DNA of 8,864 nucleotides from Methylotetracoccus sp. (lineage in GTDB: Bacteria; Pseudomonadota; Gammaproteobacteria; Methylococcales; Methylococcaceae), in NCBI GenBank assembly GCA_025458755.1, contig JALORT010000057.1, positions 1 to 8,864 of the forward strand. The letters are read 5' to 3'. The translations under genes were made by a program, and so were the position numbers. This document shows positions 1 through 6,801 of the stretch, piece after piece. Under the pieces are notes generated by a model, which did not search any database, was not told the DNA's origin, and saw only the letters and a list, made by a program, of their open reading frames with translations. Every line of letters begins with the position of its first letter. The first letter of the stretch is position 1.

Positions 1-342
1 GTTCGGAAGTACGACGTAGACGACGTCGATGTGCGGATTGTCGGCGATGCGGTCGAAATTCTCGTAGGTGTAAACGTTGCGGTCGGGAATCCGGTAGCGC
101 TTTTGCCAGGTCTCGACTTTCGCCGGCGTGCCGCTCACGATCCCGGCAAGATAGCAGTGCTTGGTCAGTTCCAGGGCCGGCGCCAACTGTCCGCTGCTGT
201 AATGACCAAGACCGACGAGTGCGACACCCAGTCGCTTTTCGCCCGACTCTGCATAGGCACGGAATTTCGGAAGGACCAGTGCGCCGGCACCCAGCGCCAG
301 TTGTTTGATGAACGCGCGGCGGGCACGGGGCTCATGTTTCAT
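1..342 (-). CDS. Tat-exported Gfo/Idh/MocA family oxidoreductase, glucose-fructose oxidoreductase-like (N-terminal part)
   Basis: This is the first 114 residues of an NAD(P)-dependent sugar oxidoreductase; the rest lies beyond the left window edge. Seen directly: an ATG start, and a twin-arginine signal with R8-R9-A-F-I-K13 followed by a hydrophobic stretch (about 14-25). A Rossmann dinucleotide-binding motif follows, V43-G-L-G-H-Y-S49. After it come 'GIVSGTP' and a strand ending in 'HIDVVYVVLPN', the usual second and third strands of the Gfo/Idh/MocA fold. Known of the family: periplasmic members such as glucose-fructose oxidoreductase are exported folded with bound NADP. The substrate cannot be told from the N-terminus. 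The start is supported by a GGAGG five bases upstream (348-352). It appears to be transcribed alone, leftwards, from the gene-poor region. The family call is firm; the specific enzyme name is not. Confidence 0.88.
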   Translation of the reverse strand, partial: MKHEPRARRAFIKQLALGAGALVLPKFRAYAESGEKRLGVALVGLGHYSSGQLAPALELTKHCYLAGIVSGTPAKVETWQKRYRIPDRNVYTYENFDRIADNPHIDVVYVVLPN

Positions 343-775
343 TGCGACCTCCGGCAGATGTTGGCCGTAGCTGTGCGCCCGTATTGTGCCTCATGGCGGC
401 GTGCACGCCAACGCCTCCGATGCCCCGTGGCGACGCCTCTGCTTTGCAGCCGCCCTGACAATTGCGGAAGCCGCGCTGTGAACTCGGAGTCCGCCTCATA
501 CCGCAACAGAGAGGATAGGGAAGCATTGCCGTTCGCCCCGCTCAGGTCTGGAGCTATGAATGCCCGGACTCCCGAGTCCAGTCCGGATTGACCCGCGATA
601 GTCTGCTATCGAGGCGAGCGAGCCCGCGAACGGTTTAGCCGGCGGTTCCATTTCAGCTCGAGACCGGTTATCTCTTCCGGAACAGGCCAAGGCTCACGGA
701 TCAGCCCGCATGGCGCGTAGATCATCAGACAGCAAGGGGGGCGTCGGGTGCGACGCCGCGGAAGTCGCACTGGAT
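343..775. other. Gene-poor intergenic stretch
   Basis: No convincing gene is visible here. Short open frames on both strands have no recognisable motifs, and the ones I looked at overlap each other without good ribosome binding sites. Two small hairpins stand out: GGACT-CCCG-AGTCC (566-579) and CGATAG-TCTG-CTATCG (596-611), the latter with a perfect 6-bp stem. Neither is followed by a T-run on either strand, so neither is a standard intrinsic terminator. The stretch lies between an IS66 remnant and a gene start, so it may be decayed mobile-element or ancestral gene sequence. No terminal inverted repeat of an insertion sequence was recognised. Confidence 0.5.
383..411 (-). promoter_or_regulatory. 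Candidate sigma70-type promoter for the exported oxidoreductase
   Basis: On the minus strand, TTGGCG (-35, 406-411) and CACAAT (-10, 383-388) are separated by exactly 17 bases. Each hexamer matches the consensus at four of six positions. Transcription would start near 376 and leave a short leader of about 34 bases before the ATG at 342. Such matches arise by chance, so this is only a candidate. Confidence 0.3.
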
Positions 776-1010
776 GCCGAGGTTCTGTGGAAGCTCAGGC
801 AGGATAACGCCCAGTCGATACTCAGCGCGTTTAGAGAACGGGTCGGGGAGACAACTCAGGGGGCGGGCGCCCAAAATGCCCATCGCCCAAGCTATCGGCT
901 ACGCGCTGTACAACGGACACCGGCGGGTCCGCTACGCCGGAGACGGCCCCGTCAAGACCGACAACAACCGCCCTGAACAGGCCATCCGGCCGCTGGGGCT
1001 GCCTGGCTGA
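776..1010 (+). pseudogene. IS66-family transposase C-terminal remnant, frameshifted
   Basis: This is a decayed fragment of an IS66-type (DDE) transposase. In the first frame, from about 794, the peptide LRQDNAQSILSAFRERV resembles the IS66 segment before the catalytic Glu (LRQ-x-x-x-x-P-I-L). Near the G-run at 858-867 the reading frame shifts. The next frame then gives P-K-M-P-I-A-Q-A-I-G-Y-A-L, then D-G-x-V-K-T-D-N-N-R-P-E-Q-A-I-R-P-L-G-L. This matches the conserved IS66 block 'SPLGKAIGYAL...DGRLEIDNNAAERALRP'. The conserved DNN and the following Glu are still visible. The usual continuation (GRKNWLF) is destroyed by a stop at 1008-1010. Most of the transposase, the accessory ORFs and the element ends are missing. 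It is too short and broken to be active. It abuts the ychF 3' end without disrupting it. Confidence 0.75.
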
Positions 1011-1016
1011 AGAAGA

Positions 1017-2108
1017 TTACACGTTGAATCGGAAGTGGACCACATCGCCGTCCTGGATGACGTAGTCCTTACCTTCCAGGCGCCACTTCCCGGCCTCCTT
1101 GGCGCCCTGTTCACCGTTGCAAGTGACGAATTCTTGGAAGGCGATGACTTCAGCGCGGATGAATCCCTTCTCGAAATCCGTGTGAATCACGCCGGCCGCT
1201 TGTGGGGCGGTGGCGCCGATCGGAATCGTCCAGGCCCTGACTTCCTTGACGCCGGCAGTGAAGAAGGTGTTCAGGTTAAGGAGGCGATACCCGGCTCGCA
1301 CGACACGGTTGAGGCCTGGCTCCGCTAAACCCATCGCGACAATAAATTCATCGCGTTCCTGATCGTTCAACTGGCTCAGTTCGGCCTCCACGGCGGCGCA
1401 GACCGGCACCACCTCCGCACCTTCGTCCGTCGCGAGTGCGCGGACCTGCTCAAGCAACGGGTTGTTGTCGAAGCCGTCTTCTTCGACGTTGGCTAGGTAC
1501 AGCGCAGGTTTGGCGGTGAGCAGGTGGAGGTCCCGAAGCAATGCTTTTTCTGATTCATCGAGATTCAACGACCGGACCGGTCGACCACGATCCAGTTCGG
1601 AGATGACCCGTTCCACCAGTGCCTTGCGGGCCAATTCATCCTTGTTGCCGGATTTTGAGGATTTGACCGCGCGCTGAAGCGCTTTCTCGAGCGTGGCCAG
1701 GTCCGCCAGTGCGAGTTCGGTTTGGATAATCTCGATGTCCGTGGTGGGCGCGACTTTGCCGGCAACATGGACGACATCCGGGTCCTCGAAGCAGCGGACG
1801 ACATGGGCAATGGCGTCCACCTCGCGGATGTGCGCGAGAAACTGATTACCCAGCCCTTCACCTTTGGATGCCCCGGCGACCAGACCAGCGATATCGACGA
1901 ATTCGATGACCGTGGGAATGACGGTTCGTGGCTTCACGATGGCCGCAAGTTGGTCCAGGCGGCGGTCGGGCACCGGAACGACGCCGACGTTTGGGTCAAT
2001 CGTACAGAAGGGATAGTTTTCCGCGGCGATCGCGGCGCGCGTCAGCGCATTGAAGAGCGTCGACTTGCCCACATTGGGCAGGCCGACGATGCCGATGTGC
2101 AAAGCCAT
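1017..2108 (-). CDS. ychF: Redox-regulated ATPase YchF (OLA1/Obg-type P-loop ATPase)
   Basis: This 363-residue protein has the usual full length for YchF, a cytoplasmic Obg-related P-loop ATPase that binds ribosomes and is linked to stress and translation control. Visible motifs: Walker A G9-L-P-N-V-G-K-S16; G3 motif D72-I-A-G-L76; and G4 motif N207-V-E-E210 in place of NKxD, which in this family goes with ATP rather than GTP preference. The segment P33-F-C-T-I carries the conserved Cys35. A coiled-coil-like helical insert covers about 125-200. The C-terminal TGS domain (about 280-363) contains [12 protein letters not shown] and ends [11 protein letters not shown]. It follows the manC-type gene by 15 bp on the same strand, so the two are probably co-transcribed. 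In many Gammaproteobacteria ychF instead lies beside pth. The ATG start is fixed by alignment of the P-loop at residue 9. Confidence 0.97.
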   Translation of the reverse strand: MALHIGIVGLPNVGKSTLFNALTRAAIAAENYPFCTIDPNVGVVPVPDRRLDQLAAIVKPRTVIPTVIEFVDIAGLVAGASKGEGLGNQFLAHIREVDAIAHVVRCFEDPDVVHVAGKVAPTTDIEIIQTELALADLATLEKALQRAVKSSKSGNKDELARKALVERVISELDRGRPVRSLNLDESEKALLRDLHLLTAKPALYLANVEEDGFDNNPLLEQVRALATDEGAEVVPVCAAVEAELSQLNDQERDEFIVAMGLAEPGLNRVVRAGYRLLNLNTFFTAGVKEVRAWTIPIGATAPQAAGVIHTDFEKGFIRAEVIAFQEFVTCNGEQGAKEAGKWRLEGKDYVIQDGDVVHFRFNV

Positions 2109-2120
2109 GAATCCAGTTCG

Positions 2121-2126
2121 TCCTTA
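2121..2126 (-). promoter_or_regulatory. ychF Shine-Dalgarno overlapping the manC stop codon
   Basis: On the minus strand the upstream stop TAA (2126-2124) runs straight into GGA, forming TAAGGA. The AAGGA (2125-2121) is the only purine-rich ribosome site before the ychF ATG at 2108. Its 12-base spacing is longer than usual. The arrangement suggests translational coupling between the two genes, which is inference. Confidence 0.45.
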
Positions 2127-3596
2127 TGCGCTCTCGAGACGGTAATATTTATCCTCGAAACGAACGATGTCGTCCTCGCCGAGGTAGCCTCCTGACTGAA
2201 CTTCGATGATTTCCAGCGGGATGGAGCCGGGGTTCTCCAACCGATGGCGAACGCCCACCGGGATGTAAGTGGATTCGTTCTCGGTAATCAGGAAGGTTTC
2301 TTCACCACGCGTGACGCGTGCCGTACCTTTAACTACGATCCAGTGTTCGGCGCGGTGATGATGCAACTGTAGCGACAGGGTCGCACCCGGTTTCAGGTTG
2401 AGGCGCTTGACCTGATAACGGGTCCCGTGGTCGATCGATTCATAATTACCCCAAGGACGGTGTACCTTGGTATGGAAAATATGTTCCTGACGCGCGGCGT
2501 GCTTCAAATGTTCCGTGACCGCCTTGATATCCTGCGTTTTGTCCTTGTGTGCAACCAGAACGGCATCCGTAGTTTCGACGACTACGAGGTCTTCGACTCC
2601 CAGGACCGCCAGGAAGCGGCCCTGCGAATACAACAGTGAGTTATGGGTATCCTTGGCAAACACATCGCCATGCGTCACATTGCCGTGGTCATCCGGGGCA
2701 TTCAGGTCGCTGACTGCAGACCACGAACCGAGGTCGGACCAACCTACGGCCAGTGGTATCACCACCGCCTGACCAGCGATCGAATCTGCGGTCAGCCGTT
2801 CCATGACCGCATAATCGATCGAGTCGCTGGGACATGTTTGGAAGATCGCCCGATCAACCCGGACGAAATCTGCTTCGCGTTTTGCGAGCGCAAACGCCTC
2901 CCGACAGCAGTGGGCGATGTCGGGCCGGTAGCGGTCGATGCTTGCCAGCCAGACGCTGGCCCTCATGACGAAAAGTCCGCTGTTCCAGAGGTATTCGCCG
3001 GAGTTCGAATACTGTAAGGCGGTTTGAATGTCGGGCTTCTCGATAAATGCGCTCACAACGAACGCGTCTTCGGCGATTACGGGTCCTTTCCGAATATAAC
3101 CGTAGCCGGTTTCCGGACGGTCCGGAACGATGCCGAATGTGACCAAGCCTCCTTGGGCCGCGACTCCTACCGCCTTCGCCAATCTTTGGCGGAAGCCGGC
3201 CACATCTTCCACGTGATGATCGGACGGCATGATGACCAGGACCGGGTCGGATGACGGATCCTGAGTCGCCTCCAGCGCGGCCAGCGTCACTGCCGGTGCC
3301 GTATTGCGGCCTACGGGTTCCAACAGGATGGAGGCATTTTCGTAGCCAATCTGACGTAGCTGCTCGGCGACAAGGAAGCGGTGCAATTCGTTACAAATCA
3401 CTAAAGGCGGCGCGATGCTGAAATCCTCGCCACCGGCTGCGTTCTCGAGAGCGACGATGCGGCCGACGGTGTCCTGCAGCAACGTACGGTCGCCGACAAA
3501 CGACAGGAACTGCTTCGGAAAGGCTTCGCGGGAGTAAGGCCACAGGCGGGTACCCGAGCCCCCCGACAGGACCACTGGCTGAATGAGGATGGTCAT
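2124..3596 (-). CDS. manC: Mannose-1-phosphate guanylyltransferase / mannose-6-phosphate isomerase (bifunctional)
   Basis: This 490-residue cytoplasmic enzyme is of the fused ManC/CpsB/AlgA/XanB type. It would isomerise fructose-6-P to mannose-6-P and convert mannose-1-P plus GTP to GDP-mannose, the donor for mannose-, fucose- or rhamnose-containing surface polysaccharides. Seen: the nucleotidyltransferase signature G12-G-S-G-T-R-L-W-P20 with P27-K-Q-F30; P124-S-D-H-H128; E186-K-P-D189; W204-N-S-G-L-F; S259-I-D-Y-A-V-M-E; and S287-D-L-G-S-W292. The C-terminal cupin isomerase domain begins at R380-P-W-G. It has Q410-L-H-H-H-R-A-E-H-W419 and a further His at 451 as likely metal ligands. The start has a GGAAG at 3606-3610, nine bases upstream. 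It is the first gene of a probable two-gene unit with ychF. A phosphomannomutase partner is not in the window. The symbol names the family; algA or cpsB would be equivalent. Confidence 0.95.
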   Translation of the reverse strand: MTILIQPVVLSGGSGTRLWPYSREAFPKQFLSFVGDRTLLQDTVGRIVALENAAGGEDFSIAPPLVICNELHRFLVAEQLRQIGYENASILLEPVGRNTAPAVTLAALEATQDPSSDPVLVIMPSDHHVEDVAGFRQRLAKAVGVAAQGGLVTFGIVPDRPETGYGYIRKGPVIAEDAFVVSAFIEKPDIQTALQYSNSGEYLWNSGLFVMRASVWLASIDRYRPDIAHCCREAFALAKREADFVRVDRAIFQTCPSDSIDYAVMERLTADSIAGQAVVIPLAVGWSDLGSWSAVSDLNAPDDHGNVTHGDVFAKDTHNSLLYSQGRFLAVLGVEDLVVVETTDAVLVAHKDKTQDIKAVTEHLKHAARQEHIFHTKVHRPWGNYESIDHGTRYQVKRLNLKPGATLSLQLHHHRAEHWIVVKGTARVTRGEETFLITENESTYIPVGVRHRLENPGSIPLEIIEVQSGGYLGEDDIVRFEDKYYRLESA

Positions 3597-3633
3597 ACGT
3601 TGATGCTTCCATTACGCTTTGAGATGATTACGG

Positions 3634-3662
3634 ATTGTAACCTAGCCGCACCTCAAGCCGTG
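3634..3662 (-). promoter_or_regulatory. Candidate promoter for manC-ychF
   Basis: On the minus strand TACAAT (3639-3634) is a five-of-six match to the -10 consensus and would start transcription about 30 bases before the manC ATG at 3596. The hexamer 17 bases upstream, CACGGC (3657-3662), is a poor -35. If the site is real it may need an activator. A CCTCA/TGAGG inverted repeat (3651-3665) overlaps the -35 position. Confidence 0.35.
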
Positions 3663-3708
3663 AGGCCGCTTTGCTGTGAGCCCGCAGCCTCAGTGCTTCC
3701 CATTGAGG
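3651..3708. repeat. Two related inverted repeats in the divergent manC / GGDEF-EAL intergenic region
   Basis: The first is CCTCA-AGCCG-TGAGG (3651-3665). The second is CCTCAGTG-CTTCC-CATTGAGG (3688-3708), an 8-bp stem with one G-T wobble. Both have a five-base spacer and share the outer CCTCA/TGAGG arms. Their centres are 40 bp apart, close to four turns of the DNA helix. This is what a pair of operator half-site palindromes could look like, and the first overlaps the candidate manC -35. Neither has a T-run, so they are unlikely to be terminators. The arms are short, so chance is possible. Confidence 0.35.
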
Positions 3709-3822
3709 GATCGATTTGCGATAGGCACCGCTGGTCGTGACGAATCACTGGCTGATCAACGCTAAGCTCTTATCGTCGGGGCCGGGAGGCTTCGATCACT
3801 GTGCAACCGGGAACCGTCTATC

Positions 3823-6801
3823 ATGGATTGTAGCCTCGGCTGCAATTCTTCTCCTCGGCACATTAGGCAGCCGAAAAGCGATCATCGAGGCGCCTTCCAC
3901 ACTCGCGAACGCATGAAACGACCAGACGAAAATTCGCCGCGGGAGCCCAAGCGTAGGCCCTTCTTAAGCCTTTTCTGGAAGGGCTTTGTGTTCTTAAGTG
4001 TTTTGATCGTAGGGATTAGTGCGTCATTCGCGGTTCTGAACTATTTTCATCTCATTCATCAGTTTCGCAATCAGCAAATCCTGGACCGAGCGCTGCGGAC
4101 CCGGCAGCTCAGGGATTTGTTTTCACGTTCCGTCACGCGCGTCCAGCAGATCGGTTCGGTGTTGACATCGGTCAGCGATTTTCCCGCGGCACTCCGTAAG
4201 CGCAATCCGAGGTTGATTCACCGCACGTCATCGATTTACGCCAACCTGCAATACGACCTGGATATCGAGCGACTCGAACTGTTCTCTCCCGACGGACGAT
4301 TATTCTGGTACTGGGGCATGGCGCTGCCGGACACTCCCGATTCCGGGCCTCGGAAATCGGCCATCGAGTCGGTGATCCATCGTGAAGAGCCCGCGAACCT
4401 TCTGGCGTGCGAACCACAGTGTGCTCTATACGTCTATCAGCCGATTCTAGTCGACAGCCGCCTCGCCGGCATTTTTGTGTTGAAGCAGGCGATCGCTCAA
4501 TTAGTGATCGAATATGAATCGCTGACCGGTTCCGATCTGGGCATCCTGATGCCGGTCAGCGACCAGGATCAGTCTCAGGACCAGGCAGTACCGGGATGGG
4601 GCCTCCGCGTCGCCGCGTTGACCCATGCCAACGTGTTGACGCCGATGCTGAATGATCTTGCGACAACCCGGCATCAGCCGCTGGATCGCGTCGAAGAGGC
4701 GATACGCACCTGGAGGGGCCGATCCTATTCGATTCAAAGGATGCCGTTGCAGGATCTGGTTGAGGCGGAAGGGACGGCTTTGGTGATTACGGATGTCAGC
4801 CCTCAACTTCGGCAGATCAATAATGCAGCGCGTGAAGGCGTCCTTCTCGCGGCCGGCGGACTCGTAGTTGCCGAGATCCTACTGCTAGTCTTGATGAATT
4901 TTCCGTTGCGCCATCTGCGTCGGGTGGCCGAGACACTTCCGCTGCTGGCGCAAGGCGCCTACACCACAGTGCGTAGCCAATTGACTGCCGCGAGACGCCC
5001 CTACCGCTGGCAAGACGAGGTGATGATTCTCGACGAGGCCGCGCTGCGCTTGTCGCATGAACTGGAGTCAAAAACCCGAGCGATCGAACGCAAGACCCAG
5101 GAATTGGCGGCAGAGCGCGATTTCGTGCAAGGTTTGCTTGAAACGGCACAGGTGATGATCCTGACCCAATCCAGCGAAGGGCGCATTCTCACAGCGAATG
5201 AACTAACGCTGCAGTTGACCGGATTCGAGCAGCAAGACCTCCGCGGGCGCCACTTTCGCAGCTTGATCCTGGAACTAAAGACGGTCAAAGACTTTGACGG
5301 CCTCTTCGATGATTTATGGAGTGGCAAACGCCACCGGTTGCAGCATGAAGCCGAACTGCTCTGCAAGGAAGGGACCCGGCGCCATGTGGTCTGGGTTCAT
5401 ACTCGCCTCCAGGACCATAATCCAGACAACGTCGCGGTGCTGTCGGTCGGCCTGGATGTCACCGAGCGCGTCGAGGCCGAAACGCGCTACATGTGGCTGG
5501 CGAATCATGACCCGTTGACGGGACTTTTCAATCGACGCGGGTTCCACGAGGAACTCGAGCGGATTTACAGCGAAGTGGAACGGAACGAGGCAAGGGCAGC
5601 CCTGATTCTGTTCGACCTGGATCACTTCAAGGACATCAATGACACCGTCGGCCACCTCGCGGGCGACGAGCTGTTGGCTAAACTCGCGTCCGAGCTCAAG
5701 ACGCGAATCCGCAAGGCTGACATTCCGTCCCGCCTCGGCGGTGACGAATTCGCAATCCTGATGCCGAACCAAACGCCGGACGGTGCCATGGCCTTCGCCA
5801 CGCTTCTGAACAAGCGCCTGACATCTCTTCCGATATCGGTTCAGCAGAAAATGTTCCACGTCACCGCGAGCATCGGGGTCGCGCTGATTCCCGACCATGG
5901 AAACAACATCGAGGAGGTGATGGCGAACGCTGACCTCGCGATGTATCAGGCCAAGACTAGCGGTCGCGGACGCATTCATATGTTTTCCTACAGCGACCAT
6001 GCGCGGGAACGCATTTCCGATCGGACCTATTGGAAGCAGGCGATCCAGAAGGCCTTGCTGAACAAGCGTTTCTTCTTCCTCTATCAGCCGATCGTCACCA
6101 TGGGATCGGGTCAGATCCAGTATTACGAGGCACTGGTGCGGTTGCGGAGTGAGGATGGGACTGCCATTGCTCCGGGGGAATTTCTGGAGTATGCGCAGCT
6201 GACCGGTTTGATTCGGGAAATTGACCGCTACGTGGTCGAAGCGGCTATCGATTTCCTGCAGCGGCAGCGGGACAATCGCGGGTTCAAAGCGATTCACGTA
6301 AATCTTTCGGCGTCGGCGCTTTCCAATCGCGACTGGACCGAACCATTGAAAGCGGCGATAAAGCGCCGGGATATTCAGCCGGAGCGGCTGATCTTCGAAA
6401 TCACTGAAACTGCCGCTATCGGTGACTTCGGAACGGCCAAGGACATCATGGAGGAATTGGGTCAGCTAGGGTTTCGTTTTGCCATTGACGATTTCGGCGT
6501 CGGGTTTGCGTCATTTTCGTACCTTCGCCATCTTCCGGTCCAATTCGTAAAGATCGACCAGAGCTATGTCACCTGCATTGCGAAAAATCCTCGCGACCAG
6601 GCTTTTGTGTCTGCGATCACAACCCTCGCGCACGGCAACGATATCGAAGTCATTGCCGAGGGTATCGAGGATGCCGCGACCTTGCAGACCATTGCCTCGC
6701 TTGGCGTCGACTTGGGGCAGGGTTATTTTATCGGTCGTCCCGCCCCGTTCGAGGACGAAGCCGAGGTAGAGTTCGCCGCGGCCGCGGCGGCGGGTAGATA
6801 A
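3823..6801 (+). CDS. Membrane-bound Cache-like/PAS/GGDEF/EAL cyclic di-GMP turnover protein
   Basis: This predicted inner-membrane protein (992 residues from this ATG) would make and/or degrade cyclic di-GMP in response to a periplasmic signal. Order: TM1 about 52-76; periplasmic part about 77-337, Cache-like by pattern (L-F-S-P-D-G-R at 153-159, 'SRLAGIFVL', 'LTGSDLGILMP') with a C196-E-P-Q-C200 pair; TM2 about 338-358; HAMP-like linker and coiled coil to about 435; PAS about 433-550; GGDEF about 551-725; EAL about 735-980. The cyclase motif G639-G-D-E-F643 is intact, with an R630-x-x-D633 inhibitory site five residues before it. The EAL residues expected for catalysis are present: E769, N827, E859, D889-D890, K910, E946, Q966. 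By sequence both activities are possible; in such hybrids one often dominates. The start is uncertain: 3823 has only a weak CGGGAA nine bases upstream, and the ATG at 3913 (M31), 17 residues before the first membrane-flanking segment, is a credible alternative. Its end overlaps waaA. Confidence 0.95.
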   Translation: MDCSLGCNSSPRHIRQPKSDHRGAFHTRERMKRPDENSPREPKRRPFLSLFWKGFVFLSVLIVGISASFAVLNYFHLIHQFRNQQILDRALRTRQLRDLFSRSVTRVQQIGSVLTSVSDFPAALRKRNPRLIHRTSSIYANLQYDLDIERLELFSPDGRLFWYWGMALPDTPDSGPRKSAIESVIHREEPANLLACEPQCALYVYQPILVDSRLAGIFVLKQAIAQLVIEYESLTGSDLGILMPVSDQDQSQDQAVPGWGLRVAALTHANVLTPMLNDLATTRHQPLDRVEEAIRTWRGRSYSIQRMPLQDLVEAEGTALVITDVSPQLRQINNAAREGVLLAAGGLVVAEILLLVLMNFPLRHLRRVAETLPLLAQGAYTTVRSQLTAARRPYRWQDEVMILDEAALRLSHELESKTRAIERKTQELAAERDFVQGLLETAQVMILTQSSEGRILTANELTLQLTGFEQQDLRGRHFRSLILELKTVKDFDGLFDDLWSGKRHRLQHEAELLCKEGTRRHVVWVHTRLQDHNPDNVAVLSVGLDVTERVEAETRYMWLANHDPLTGLFNRRGFHEELERIYSEVERNEARAALILFDLDHFKDINDTVGHLAGDELLAKLASELKTRIRKADIPSRLGGDEFAILMPNQTPDGAMAFATLLNKRLTSLPISVQQKMFHVTASIGVALIPDHGNNIEEVMANADLAMYQAKTSGRGRIHMFSYSDHARERISDRTYWKQAIQKALLNKRFFFLYQPIVTMGSGQIQYYEALVRLRSEDGTAIAPGEFLEYAQLTGLIREIDRYVVEAAIDFLQRQRDNRGFKAIHVNLSASALSNRDWTEPLKAAIKRRDIQPERLIFEITETAAIGDFGTAKDIMEELGQLGFRFAIDDFGVGFASFSYLRHLPVQFVKIDQSYVTCIAKNPRDQAFVSAITTLAHGNDIEVIAEGIEDAATLQTIASLGVDLGQGYFIGRPAPFEDEAEVEFAAAAAAGR

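Noticed and set aside
31..591. A 186-codon plus-strand frame
   Set aside because: Its first half is antisense to the Tat signal and Rossmann motif of the exported oxidoreductase; the second half lies in gene-poor DNA with no recognisable motif.
343..1016. A complete IS66 element
   Set aside because: Only the C-terminal transposase block is recognisable, it is frameshifted and stopped, and no terminal inverted repeats or accessory ORFs are seen.
1722..2195. A 157-codon plus-strand frame
   Set aside because: It is antisense to the P-loop half of ychF and the end of manC; no motifs and no supporting ribosome site.
5314..6297. A 327-codon open frame on the minus strand inside the GGDEF-EAL gene
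   Set aside because: It is fully antisense to clearly conserved PAS, GGDEF and EAL motifs, shows no family motif of its own, and long antisense frames are expected in GC-rich coding DNA.
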